NCBI GenBank assembly: GCA_964586155.1
Contig: CAZPHC010000002.1
Coordinates: 218,399-282,398, forward strand
Direction of reading: 5' to 3'
From: SXNM01 sp964586155
GTDB taxonomy: Bacteria; Myxococcota_A; UBA9042
DNA: 64,000 bases
The notes under the pieces are model-generated. The model saw nothing but the letters and a program-made list of their open reading frames with translations, was not told where the DNA came from and did not search any database. The position numbers were made by a program, and so were the translations under genes. The stretch's first letter is position 1. The number at the start of each line of letters is the position of its first letter. Positions 44,767 through 53,149 of the stretch are shown in pieces.

Positions 44767-45216
44767 TCAGGGCGTGGCAGCCGCCGCCACGGGCGCCTCA
44801 CCACAGGGCTCGACGTCCACCGTCTGCAGCGCCGTCTGGCGGGCGACGTGCACCAGGCTGCGCCCACGCAGCGGCGTCGTGCCGCCGCCATCGTAGAGGC
44901 ATTGCACGTCCAGGGACGCGACGCCGCTCGGCAGCTTGAGCTTGAGCGCGTGGGTCGCCGCCGGGGCCTGGCCGCGCACGAAGTCGAGGCTGACGACCCA
45001 GCTCGTCGCGCTGTGGGCCGGCTGCACGCGCAGGCCGATCAGGCGGTCGCGCCCGAGCGCGAGCGGCGGGTCGCCGGGCAGGGCGTAGCGGACGTGACCG
45101 AGCAGCAGCACCGCCTCGGCATCGACGCTGTCGTCGCGCACCGTGTACAGGGCGGCGCCGACGCCCGCGACGAGGGCGAAGATGGCGACGCCGCGTCGAA
45201 TCTGCTCGGACTTCAT
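44767..45216 (-). CDS. Hypothetical anchored or exported protein
   Basis: 149 residues. N-terminal hydrophobic segment at about 9-25 (GVAIFALVAGVGAALY) after a charged start; the rest is beta-rich (VSLDFVRGQ, LKLKLPSGVASLDVQCLYDG) and probably periplasmic. Two Cys could pair. No family recognised. GGAG lies upstream of ATG 45216, which begins just 2 bp after the stop of the ABC ATPase gene, so it is the last gene of that operon. Confidence 0.72.
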   Translation of the reverse strand: MKSEQIRRGVAIFALVAGVGAALYTVRDDSVDAEAVLLLGHVRYALPGDPPLALGRDRLIGLRVQPAHSATSWVVSLDFVRGQAPAATHALKLKLPSGVASLDVQCLYDGGGTTPLRGRSLVHVARQTALQTVDVEPCGEAPVAAAATP

Positions 45217-45218
45217 GC

Positions 45219-45953
45219 TCACTCCGTCGGCTCGACCAGCGCCCGCCACGCTCGCTCGTGGTGCGCCCGCCAGGACGCGGCGGATGCTGCCCCAAGCAGG
45301 CGCCCGCCGTCGATGGCGCGCACGTCGGCGCCGAGCGCCGTGATGAAGGCGGCGTCGTGGCTGGCGATCAGCGCGGACATGCCGCGATCGGCCGCGATCG
45401 TCCGCAAGGTCCGGGCCAGCTCGACCGCGAGGTCCTCGTCCAGCGCGCTCGACGGCTCGTCACAGAGGAGCAGCTCGGCCTGCTGCGCCAGCGCCCGCGC
45501 GATGCAGGCCCGCTGCGCCTGGCCGCCGCTGACTTCGTGCGGGCGGCGTTCGGCGTGGGCCGCCAAGCCGAGCGCGGCGAGCGCGTCCCGGGCCCGACGC
45601 TCGGCCTCGGCGGCGGCGACGCCACGCACGACGAGCGGATCCATCACGCTGCGGACCAGCGACCATCGCGGTGGCAGGCTCGCGCCCGGACTTTGGCCGA
45701 TCCAGCTCAAGCGCGGCCAGAGCGCCGCCCGCGCCGCAGGTCGCGTCGGGTCGACGCGCTGGCCGTCGACGACGATCTCGCCCGCCGCGATCGTGCGCAG
45801 GCCGGCGACCGCCGCGAGCAGGGTCGATTTGCCCGCGCCGCTCGCACCCGCGAGCACGACGATGCCTCCGGCGGGCAGCGCCAGGTCGACCTCCTGCAGC
45901 AGCGACTGGCCGGTCGGCGTCTGCAGCGAGACGCCGCGCAACGTCAGCTCCAT
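45219..45953 (-). CDS. ABC transporter ATPase, oligopeptide/nickel type
   Basis: 244 residues. Walker A GASGAGKST, Q-loop region LSWIGQSPGASL, signature VSGGQAQR, Walker B LLLCDEPSSALDE and switch His in IASHD. Resembles the second ATPase (DppF/NikE type) of peptide or metal importers, but slightly short and without the C-terminal oligopeptide-binding extension. Its start overlaps the end of the other ATPase gene by 10 bp. No permease or binding protein is nearby. Confidence 0.88.
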   Translation of the reverse strand: MELTLRGVSLQTPTGQSLLQEVDLALPAGGIVVLAGASGAGKSTLLAAVAGLRTIAAGEIVVDGQRVDPTRPAARAALWPRLSWIGQSPGASLPPRWSLVRSVMDPLVVRGVAAAEAERRARDALAALGLAAHAERRPHEVSGGQAQRACIARALAQQAELLLCDEPSSALDEDLAVELARTLRTIAADRGMSALIASHDAAFITALGADVRAIDGGRLLGAASAASWRAHHERAWRALVEPTE

Positions 45954-46693
45954 GGTGCCCCCGCCACCTCGGCGGCGACCAGGCGACCAGCCTCGAGGCG
46001 CCAACGGACGGGGCAGACGGCTCGGGCGAACGCGCGGTCGTGGCTGACGACCAGCAGCGCTAGCGAGCGCGCCACGCTGCGCTGGATCAGGACCCGCGCC
46101 AGGCCTGCCGCCAGCTCGGGGTCCAGGGCGCTCGTCGGCTCGTCCAGCACCAGCAGCCGGGGCTCGCCCGCCAGCGCCATCGCCAGCGCCGCGCGCTGCC
46201 GCTGGCCACCCGAGAGCGCGTGCGGACGGCGTCGGGCGAGCTCCGGAGCCAGCGCGACCTCGGCGAGGCGTGGGCCCACCTCCTCGCGCGCGCGGCCGTG
46301 GACGGCCAGGGTCTCGGCCAGGCTCGCGCCGATGCTCCACAGCGGGTCCAGCCCGGCCCCCGCGTCCTGGGCGAGCAGGCCGACGCCGGCGCCGGCGATC
46401 CGGGCCGAGCGCCACGCCGCGGCGCGTTCCTTGGACGGCAGGGCGAGCGCCTCGGTCATGGCTGCCCCGGCGACCTCGAGCCGGTCGGCCCTGGCCGTCG
46501 CACCGCCGAGCTGGCCCAGCACGGCCTGCAGCAGCGTCGATTTGCCGGCACCGCTGGGGCCGAGCACGGCGACCCGTTCGGCGACTCCGACCCGCAGGTC
46601 GAGGCCGCGCAACACGGCAACCTGGCCATGGGCGACGTGCAGTCCGCGGATGTCGAGCACGGGCACGGCGCCGTCTGCGTTCAGTTGATCCAT
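45944..46693 (-). CDS. ABC transporter ATPase, partner subunit
   Basis: 249 residues. Walker A GPSGAGKST, Q-loop area GVGLLAQDAGAGLDPLW (the QDP-like signature of DppD/NikD-type subunits), signature LSGGQRQR, Walker B LLVLDEPTSALDP and VVSHDRAF. Forms the natural heterodimer with the downstream ATPase. ATG 46693 lies inside the LON-domain gene (13-bp overlap), so the three are translationally linked. Permeases are absent from the window, so the transported substrate is unknown. Confidence 0.88.
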   Translation of the reverse strand: MDQLNADGAVPVLDIRGLHVAHGQVAVLRGLDLRVGVAERVAVLGPSGAGKSTLLQAVLGQLGGATARADRLEVAGAAMTEALALPSKERAAAWRSARIAGAGVGLLAQDAGAGLDPLWSIGASLAETLAVHGRAREEVGPRLAEVALAPELARRRPHALSGGQRQRAALAMALAGEPRLLVLDEPTSALDPELAAGLARVLIQRSVARSLALLVVSHDRAFARAVCPVRWRLEAGRLVAAEVAGAPWS

Positions 46694-47364
46694 TCCGACG
46701 TGTTGTCACGTCCTTGGAGCTCGAGCTCGGTCGAGCGCAGCAGCAGCTCGCCGGCGAGCTCGACCAGGCGCTCGCAGCGGTCGTGCACCGAGACGGTCTC
46801 GAGCAGCTGCTGGCGAACCGCCGGGTCGAACGCCAGCACCGAGGCCAGGCGATGGGTCAGGATCGCGGGCTTGCGCGTCGACGAGATGGCGGCGGCCAGG
46901 GCCGACGCGTGCTCGCCTCGTTGCAGCATCAGGCCGCGCACGGTCGCCACCAGCCGCACCATCGACTCCTCGACCGCCTGGGCGTCGCCAGCTTCGTCGT
47001 GGATGACCTCGACCTCGGCAGTGCGGTAGGGCGTCAGCGTGTGCAGCGTCCGCAGGCGCACGCGCGCCAGGCTGTGGACGTAGAGGTTGTAGCGGCCGTC
47101 GCCGAGGCGCTCCTCGTTGACGATGCGCGCCAACGTGCCGATCTCGTAGCTGGGCGGCGTGCCGTAGTAGTCCGACTCCCAACCGGGCTTGAGCCCGACC
47201 AGCACCACGAGTCGCTGGGTCGACAGCGCGTCGCTGACCAGCTGCCGGTAGCGCGGCTCGAACACGTGCAGGCGCGTCGTGGTCTGGGGGAAGAGCACGA
47301 ACGTCGGGAGCGGAAACACGGGCACCGAGTCGTAGTGACTCTCCACGATGGGAATGGTCTGCAT
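46681..47364 (-). CDS. LON N-terminal (substrate-binding) domain protein
   Basis: 227 residues. Stand-alone LON-SB/PUA-like domain without ATPase or protease parts: VPVFPLPTFVLFPQTTTRLHVFEPRYRQLV, VLVGLKPGW, IGTLARIVNEERLGDGRYNLYVHSLARVRL (in order from residue ~14 to 106), then a helical bundle. Such proteins are widespread; function is not settled, with substrate capture for proteolysis one idea. GAGGCAGCC precedes ATG 47364. First gene of a run continuing into two ABC ATPases. Confidence 0.88.
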   Translation of the reverse strand: MQTIPIVESHYDSVPVFPLPTFVLFPQTTTRLHVFEPRYRQLVSDALSTQRLVVLVGLKPGWESDYYGTPPSYEIGTLARIVNEERLGDGRYNLYVHSLARVRLRTLHTLTPYRTAEVEVIHDEAGDAQAVEESMVRLVATVRGLMLQRGEHASALAAAISSTRKPAILTHRLASVLAFDPAVRQQLLETVSVHDRCERLVELAGELLLRSTELELQGRDNTSEWIN

Positions 47365-47406
47365 GGGCTGCCTCTCGGGTTCGCGGCGTCGACGCCGGTC
47401 CCAGGC

Positions 47407-47434
47407 AGCATAGAGACGTCGGCCGGCTCGGCAA
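47407..47434 (-). promoter_or_regulatory. Putative promoter of the LON/ABC operon
   Basis: On the minus strand: TTGCCG, 16-bp spacer, TATGCT, 43 bp upstream of ATG 47364. Confidence 0.42.
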
Positions 47435-47461
47435 GGAAATCGCGAGCCTGGGGCGCCGCGG

Positions 47462-48502
47462 CTACAGGCCGTAGCCGCCGTCCTCGTTGCCGCCGGCCGT
47501 CAGGCGTGGACGATGGCGCCAGTTCTCGACCGCGCGGGCCACGACAAAACGCAGCTTTGGGTCGATGTACGCGGCCTCGACCGCGCGTGCCGTCGCTGTG
47601 CGCATCTGGTCCAGGCGCCAGCCGAGGCTGCGCGACAGGCCCTCGAGCTCTTCGCTCATCGTCGACGCCAGGATGCCCGGCGCGCCCGAGGCGACGGTCG
47701 CGAACAGGCCGGCGTCGATGAGTCGGCCGAGCACCGGTGGGGCGCCGGCGCGACCAAGGCTGCATCGTGTGTCGATGCCGGGCAGGGCGATCACGGGCAC
47801 GCGGCGCGCGCGCAGCGTGACGATGGCGTCGTCGGCGCGCAGCAGCGAGCCGCCGTGCAGCACGCGGCTCGGCTCGAGCTCGAGCGCCGCCATCAGCTCG
47901 CGCTTGCCGCCGCCGAAACCAGCGGTGACGACGAGGCCCAGCTCGGTCTCGCTGCCGGCCCGGGCGGCCACCACCGCGGCGACGAGGGCGTCGGCCTCGA
48001 CCCGCTCGTCACCAGTGATCACGATGGCCTTGAGCCGTTCGCCGGCGGCCTTCTGCAACGTGGCGAACGCGGCTGACCACGCCGCCGCGTCGTCGCCCCG
48101 TCGGGCCTCGGCGAGGATGCACCACGACAGCAGCGCGTCGTCCGAGTCCTCGCTGGCGCGCTCGAAGCCGCGCTCCAGGGCGTCGACGACGAGGTTCGGC
48201 GCCAGGGCAGGGCGCAGCGGATCGACCTGCAGCTCGACGTGCACGACCGACTCTTCGATCAGGCGCTGGCCGATGACGTAGGCGATGGTCTCGACCTGGG
48301 CGGGGCGCTGCAGCCGCGCTGCGACGGCGTCGAGGCCGGCGAGCCAGCTCTCGATGCCGTCCCGGCCGTAGCCGGCGAGCTCGGTCGCGGCGCGCTCGGC
48401 GTCGATGCTGTCGTCGAGGCGGGCGAGAAGCTCGGCGTCGACCGCGCCCAGCAGGGCCCGGCTCAGGTCGACCTTCGGCAGCGTGTGGATGATCGTCGTC
48501 AT
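47462..48502 (-). CDS. Adenosine-deaminase-like protein lacking the metal site
   Basis: 346 residues. Overall pattern of the adenosine deaminase barrel: start LPKVDLSRALLGAV (family: LPKxELHxHLxG), middle VVHVELQVDP, then RVLHGGSLLRADDAIVTLRARRVPVIALPG (family: RIGHG...L...PLExCP), and LIDAGLFATVASGAPGILASTMSEELE (family: LLDAGVxVTLNSDDPxxFGTTLxxEY). The HxH zinc ligands are S14 and A16, no HAGE motif exists, and the SDDP aspartates are replaced in ASGAPG (271-276); only H216 remains. It is probably a non-catalytic relative. AGGAG precedes ATG 48502. Confidence 0.82.
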   Translation of the reverse strand: MTTIIHTLPKVDLSRALLGAVDAELLARLDDSIDAERAATELAGYGRDGIESWLAGLDAVAARLQRPAQVETIAYVIGQRLIEESVVHVELQVDPLRPALAPNLVVDALERGFERASEDSDDALLSWCILAEARRGDDAAAWSAAFATLQKAAGERLKAIVITGDERVEADALVAAVVAARAGSETELGLVVTAGFGGGKRELMAALELEPSRVLHGGSLLRADDAIVTLRARRVPVIALPGIDTRCSLGRAGAPPVLGRLIDAGLFATVASGAPGILASTMSEELEGLSRSLGWRLDQMRTATARAVEAAYIDPKLRFVVARAVENWRHRPRLTAGGNEDGGYGL

Positions 48503-48532
48503 GCGGACTCCTGATGGGACGCTCGAGGCGAT

Positions 48533-49189
48533 CTATCCCAGACGGCGCTCCCAACTCGTGATCTCACGCAGGAAGCTGGCGTTCATGTACTCGCTGCGGA
48601 TCATCTCGGCCATCTCTTCGACGTCGCGGTAGCGTTCCCAGCTGACGCGGATCGTCGGGATGCGGCGGCTGATGTCCTCGACGAACTCATCATACTCGGT
48701 ATGCAACGCCGCGAGGTAGTCGATCGACACGCCAGACTCGACGTCGCGGCTGCGCTCGCGGATGCGCGCCATCGAGCTCTCGGGCGAGACATCGAGGTAG
48801 ATGATCGCCGACGGCTTGCACATGAAGTTCGACATGTGGCGGAACAGGTCGACGTAGGTCCGGTAGTCGCGTGGCTCCATCAGGCCCGTCTTCGACAGCA
48901 TCTTGGCGAAGATCGCGTCCTCGTAGATGGTCCGGTCCTGGATCGCGGGGCGACCGCGCCAGATGATCTCCTGATGTTGCTGGAAGCGGCGATTCAGCAG
49001 GTAGATCTGGGTCGCGAAGCTGTAGCGCGCGGTGTCGCGATAGAAGTCCGCGAGGTACTCGTTGTCCTCGACCGGTTCGTAGTAGACGTCGAGGCCCATG
49101 TGGCGACCGAGCGCCGTCGCGAGCGTGGTCTTGCCTGCGCCGATCATGCCGGCGATGCCGATAAAGAGGTTGTCGAGGCGCTCGGCCAT
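48533..49189 (-). CDS. Deoxynucleoside kinase (dAdo/dGuo kinase type)
   Basis: 218 residues. Phosphorylates deoxynucleosides for salvage. P-loop GMIGAGKT (14-21), EPVEDNEYLADFYRD (substrate-binding Glu), QDRTIYEDAIFAKML (DRS/DRT motif) and the lid RIRERSRDVE. The length fits bacterial dNKs (about 200-225). ATG 49189 follows AGGAG. Its neighbour is the adenosine-deaminase-like protein, so a nucleoside theme is possible, though that protein looks inactive. Confidence 0.93.
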   Translation of the reverse strand: MAERLDNLFIGIAGMIGAGKTTLATALGRHMGLDVYYEPVEDNEYLADFYRDTARYSFATQIYLLNRRFQQHQEIIWRGRPAIQDRTIYEDAIFAKMLSKTGLMEPRDYRTYVDLFRHMSNFMCKPSAIIYLDVSPESSMARIRERSRDVESGVSIDYLAALHTEYDEFVEDISRRIPTIRVSWERYRDVEEMAEMIRSEYMNASFLREITSWERRLG

Positions 49190-49212
49190 CGTCGTGTCTC
49201 CTGGTTCTGCCG

Positions 49213-49713
49213 CTAGGCGGCCAACGTCGCGAGCTCGGCCAGCGCCGGGGTGCAAGGGCCGAGGGCGCGCACCAGGCGCGCGGACGCGAGGCGCAGCGCC
49301 TCGTGCAGCGCGTCGAACGCGACCTCGGCGTCGATGTCTTCGTAGCGGATCTGGACTCGGCGCGTCGAATCCGCCGTGATCAGCGTCAGCTGTGCCTCGA
49401 TCCGCGTGTCGGGGAACTCGACCGTGACGGCCGGCGTGCCCGCGTCGAGCGCCTGCAGGCCGTGCAGCCAGGCCAACAGCAGCCCATCGACCTGGTCCCA
49501 GAGGTCGTCACGGCAGAGGTCTGCGCCAGTGGTCCGCAGCGACAGCGCGCCGTCGACGCCGACGTCCGCGCGGCCCTTGGCGCGTGCCAGCTCCGCGGCA
49601 CGAGCGATCGACGCGCAGTCCGTGTCCTGCCACGGCTCGGCGATCAACTCCGGACCGACGCGCAGCCAGAGCAGCGCGTGCACCGAGCCGGGGATCGACG
49701 CGTCGTGACCCAC
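49213..49713 (-). CDS. Hypothetical protein
   Basis: 166 residues from GTG 49713, which begins 4 bp after the stop of the GltJ-like gene. No signal peptide or membrane helix. Alternating strands and helices (ALLWLRVGPELIAEPW, AVTVEFPDTRIEAQLTLI, RRVQIRYEDIDAEVAFDALHEALRLASARLV in DNA 49260-49350). No family recognised. The frame is clean and codon use is typical. Probably translated by coupling to the upstream gene. Confidence 0.65.
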   Translation of the reverse strand: MGHDASIPGSVHALLWLRVGPELIAEPWQDTDCASIARAAELARAKGRADVGVDGALSLRTTGADLCRDDLWDQVDGLLLAWLHGLQALDAGTPAVTVEFPDTRIEAQLTLITADSTRRVQIRYEDIDAEVAFDALHEALRLASARLVRALGPCTPALAELATLAA

Positions 49714-49717
49714 GCGG

Positions 49718-52007
49718 TCAGCCGCCGACGGCGTAGCGGACGGTGTACTTCTGCGTCGCACCGGAGCCCTGCGGGAAGTGCAGCTTCTTGACCGCGGACG
49801 TGATGCAGCTGCCGATCTCGCCGCTGCCGTGCTTGCCCTTGATCTTGACGTTGCTGACATTGCCGGCCGCCGCGACATACAGGTCGACGCGGATGGTCTC
49901 GGCGCCGCCATCGATGTCGGCGTGCGTCATGTAGCAGCGCAGCACGTCGCTGCGCGCGCCCACAGCGATCTTGTCGACGTCGCCCTGGCTCAGCTTGGCA
50001 CCACCGCCGCCGCCTGCGGGCTCGTCCTCGGGATCCGGCTTGGCCGTCATCTTGGCCGCCTCGCGCTTGGCCTTCTGCGCCGCGAGCAGCTTGTCCAGGT
50101 CGTCGGGCGGGCCGGCAGCCGCCTTGGTCTCCGACTTTGGCGGCTCCGGCGGCTTGGCGGCGGCGCGCTCGGCGGCCTCCTTGGCGGCCTTCTGCTTGGC
50201 GATGATCACGTCGATCGCGTCCATCGGGTCGCCCTTGCTGGCCGCCTTGCCGGACTCGGCCTTGGCCGTGTCCGTCTTGGTCGACTCGTTCCGCGCGGGC
50301 TCGGCCTTGGCGACGTCGGTCCTGGTCGCCGCCTTGACGCTGTCGGCCTTGGCGCTGTCGGCCTTGGCGCTGTCGGCCTTGGCGCTGTCGGCCTTGGCGC
50401 TGTCGGCNNNNNNNNNNNNNNNNNNNNNNNNNNNNNNNNNNNNNNNNNNNNNNNNNNNNNNNNNNNNNNNNNNNNNNNNNNNNNNNNNNNNNNNNNNNNN
50501 NNNNNNNCTTGCTCGGCTCGGTGGCGCCCTGGTCGGCCTTCGCAGCCTCCGTCGCCGGCTCCACCTTCGCCGGGTCGCCAGCGGCTGCCGCCGCCTCGAT
50601 CTTGCCGGGCTCGCCGGCGCCCGGTGCGGTAGCCGCAGCCGCGGCGACGGCAGGATCCACTGCAGCGACGGCCGGCTGTGCCGGTGCTGGTGCGGGCTCT
50701 GGCTTTGCGGGCGGCGGCTCCACCTTGGCCGGCGTCGCCGGCGTTGGCGCGACCGCGACCGGATTGGCGCTGGCCTTGACCTGCGGACCGGCCTTGCCCT
50801 TCTTGCTCATGTAGAGCGCACCACCACCGACCGCCGCCGCGACGACGACGAGGCCGATGATCAGGCCCACGCCGAGGCCACCCTCGTCCTTCTTCTTGAC
50901 CGCAGGAGCGCCCGCGGGGCCCGCCGGCCTGGCTGCGGTCCCCGGCTTGGCGGCAGCCGCGCCGCCGGTCTTGGCAGCTGCGCCCTTGGTGTCTGCCGGC
51001 TTGGTCTCTGCCGGCTTGGCCTCGGCCTTGGCGCCGGGCTTGGTCGCGGTGGCGGGAGCGGCCTTGGTCTCGACCGCCTTGCCGGCGGCCGCGCGGGGCT
51101 CGGCGACGGGCATCGCCTCGACCTTGGTCGCGGCGTCGTCACCTGCGTTGGCCTGCGCCTCGGCGCGACCCGGCAGCGTCACCTTGGTCGGGCTGCGGCG
51201 GCCCTTGCCGGCGTCGCTGGAGCCCGGCACCACGGGCGGCTGCTCTGCGGCGCTCTTGGCGCTCGCGGCAGCAGGGGCGGCGACGCTGGCGACGGCCGCG
51301 GCGGCTGCCGTGGGCACCGCGGGCGGCACATCGGCGGCGGGGACGGCCGGCGGCTCATCCTCGTCCGCCATCACCGGCACGAAGTCCTCGCCAGAGTCGG
51401 GGATCTCGGGCAACGCGGGCGCAGCGGCCCCGGCCTGCAACGCCGGTGGAGCGCCAGCCGCGTCTTCGTTCGGGAACTGCGGCGGCTCGCCGGCAGCTTC
51501 GGCCTCGGACTTGCCGCCCTGCGCGTCGAGCTTGACCAGGAGCTCGATCATCGCCGCCGACAGCTCGAGGGTCTGCGCGCGCCGCGGCGACTTGCGCTTG
51601 GCCGGCTCGGCGTCCGCAGGCTTGTTCTCGTCGGCGAGGCGATCCTGGAAGGGCGCGACCTCGCGCACCGGCGTCCACGCGCCGAAGCCCTTGCGCCAGA
51701 CCAGGTCGTCGGCCTTCAGGCGACCGGCGCCGATGTGCTCGATGACCTCGCCCTCGGTCAGCGGTCCGACCTGCTTGCCGTCGATGCCGGCGAACCAGAC
51801 CCGCTGGGGCGTCGTCGCGGCCGTGTCCGGCAGCTCCATCTGGAACGGCAGCGTCGTGCGGCCGAGGTCCTCGTCGGTTGCGATGCCGCGGACGCGGATC
51901 TCCGCGCTGCAGCGTTTGCAACCGATCTTGAAGACCTTGTTCTTGCCCTGGACCTTCTCGTCCGGGATGCGATAGCTGGCGCTGCATGCGGGGCACGTGA
52001 TCTTCAT
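49718..52007 (-). CDS. GltJ/AgmX-like zinc-finger, GYF, TM, TonB-C-type protein (contains assembly gap)
   Basis: About 500 N-terminal codons, a 100-N gap, then 229 C-terminal codons. The N-terminus is an MJ0042-type zinc finger (C5, C8, C30, C33), then a GYF_2 domain (about 67-118, WFAGIDGKQVGPLTEGEV... VWRKGFGAWTPV), a long Ala/Pro/Lys-rich linker, one membrane helix (about 377-401), another Ala/Pro/Lys linker reaching the gap, and an AgmX/PglI-type C-terminal domain (VLRCYMTHADIDGG... SCITSAVKKLHFP). This matches Myxococcus GltJ (AgmX), whose zinc finger and GYF domain contact motility regulators. ATG 52007 has GGAGG 9 nt upstream. Frames on the two sides of the gap differ only because 100 N is arbitrary. 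Confidence 0.85.
50333..50407 (-). repeat. Five 15-bp repeats encoding ADSAK/ADSVK next to the gap
   Basis: Five consecutive 15-bp units coding Ala-Asp-Ser-Ala-Lys (the last Ala-Asp-Ser-Val-Lys) run straight into the N run. The repeat probably continues inside the gap and caused the assembly break. Confidence 0.85.
50408..50507. other. Assembly gap (100 N)
   Basis: Exactly 100 N, the usual placeholder for a gap of unknown length. The flanking frames require a true missing length divisible by three if the gene is intact. Confidence 0.99.
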
Positions 52008-52204
52008 CGACACCATCCTCCGTTGCGGCACTGGTACCTGGGATCCGCGCACGCGTAAGGGGGTCAAGAGGCTAGCCCGATCGCTTTGGTTTGGCAATCG
52101 CGCATCTGGGGATCGCCAGGGGCTGCTGACGCTCCTCGCTGCAAGGACGTCCCAGCGCGCCGGACGATCTACCGCGATGGCGTGATCACCGACGACTCGT
52201 CGCG

Positions 52205-52768
52205 TCAGGAGGAGGCGGGCGTCGCCTCGCCGTCCCCGGCCGCCGCGAGCCAGGCCGCACACGTCGCGGGCATCGGTCGGTCGTAGGCTGACGCCAACGC
52301 CACGCTCGCGTCCACGGCCGCCGGCGCTCCGAGCCACCGCAGCAGCCCCTCGTGCAGGGTGTCGAGGCCGACCGCCAGCGCAGCCTCGCCCGCAGGGCGC
52401 GTCGCGAGCACCGCGGCATACCAGCGTGCGTGACGGCGCAGGCTGTCGGGGTCCTGGTCGTGCAGGCCAGCGACGAGGCCTCGCAGGACGGCGTCGACGT
52501 CGGCTTCGAGCGTGCGCGTGCCCTTGACGCCGCGATGAGGCGCGACCTCTGGATGACGGGCGACCATCGTCAACGAGGCCCAGGTCGCGAGCTCGCGCCG
52601 ACACGCCTCCAGCCGCCTCGCCAACGCGATCGCGGCGCCGGCGCTCGGATCGTCGAGGAAGTCGTCCGGCCCGTCGGCCCACGGCTCGCCCCACGACGCA
52701 CCCTGGGCGGTGGCGGGGGGGGCGCTGCGGTCGCCTTCAGATCGTGTCGTCGCGTCGGACCCCTGCAT
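52205..52768 (-). CDS. Hypothetical protein
   Basis: 187 residues from ATG 52768, which follows GGAGGGCAAGG. Mostly helical, Ala/Arg-rich, no signal peptide: AGAAIALARRLEACRRELATWASL, VDAVLRGLVAGLHDQDPDSLRRHARWYAAVLA and ALAVGLDTLHEGLLRWLG are amphipathic helices (DNA 52290-52680). No family recognised. The low-GC interval and a palindrome lie upstream. Confidence 0.68.
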   Translation of the reverse strand: MQGSDATTRSEGDRSAPPATAQGASWGEPWADGPDDFLDDPSAGAAIALARRLEACRRELATWASLTMVARHPEVAPHRGVKGTRTLEADVDAVLRGLVAGLHDQDPDSLRRHARWYAAVLATRPAGEAALAVGLDTLHEGLLRWLGAPAAVDASVALASAYDRPMPATCAAWLAAAGDGEATPASS

Positions 52769-52889
52769 CCTTGCCCTCCGTGCGGCGCCCGCGCCCTGCG
52801 CCCACGCGACGGCGCCGCGCGCAGCCGCCTCCACCCTACTGCCTGATGTCGGCGAGGCTGTCACCTTCGGCGAACGCGCCTGGCGGTGT

Positions 52890-52904
52890 GTCGCAATTTG
52901 CGAC
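52890..52904. promoter_or_regulatory. 15-bp palindrome GTCGCAA-T-TTGCGAC
   Basis: Perfect 7+1+7 inverted repeat at the edge of the low-GC interval, 122 bp upstream of the 187-residue gene. Candidate binding site for a dimeric regulator. Confidence 0.35.
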
Positions 52905-53115
52905 TGTGCATCGATTTGAGATTCCATCGCTGATGTATCGAATCAAAGAGCAAGTTTCGATGTGTGGTGCCCCAAATCAGATCAGGTGCAGTGTTCTTTC
53001 ATGGCACACTGGTCCAAATCGAGACAACGCCGCAGGGGGCTGATCCAGAATGGATCGTGATCGGCGAGATTCCTGATGACAGTTCCTGTGGATCGAGATT
53101 CGTGCGCCTACGGAC

Positions 53116-53143
53116 TTGCAATTGGCACGGTTCATGCTATTCC
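53116..53143 (+). promoter_or_regulatory. Putative promoter of the RNA candidate, extended -10
   Basis: TTGCAA, 16-bp spacer, TATTCC, with TG one base upstream of the -10 (TGC-TATTCC), an extended -10 arrangement. Predicted start near 53150. Confidence 0.38.
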
Positions 53144-53149
53144 CATATC

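Noticed and set aside
47462..49189. Nucleoside salvage operon of deaminase plus kinase
   Set aside because: Attractive by neighbourhood, but the deaminase-like protein lacks its metal and catalytic residues, so a deamination step cannot be claimed.
49718..52694. Apparent frameshift or pseudogene across the N run
   Set aside because: The frame change is produced by the arbitrary 100-N length. Each side is a clean frame of one known architecture (zinc finger, GYF, TM, AgmX C-domain).
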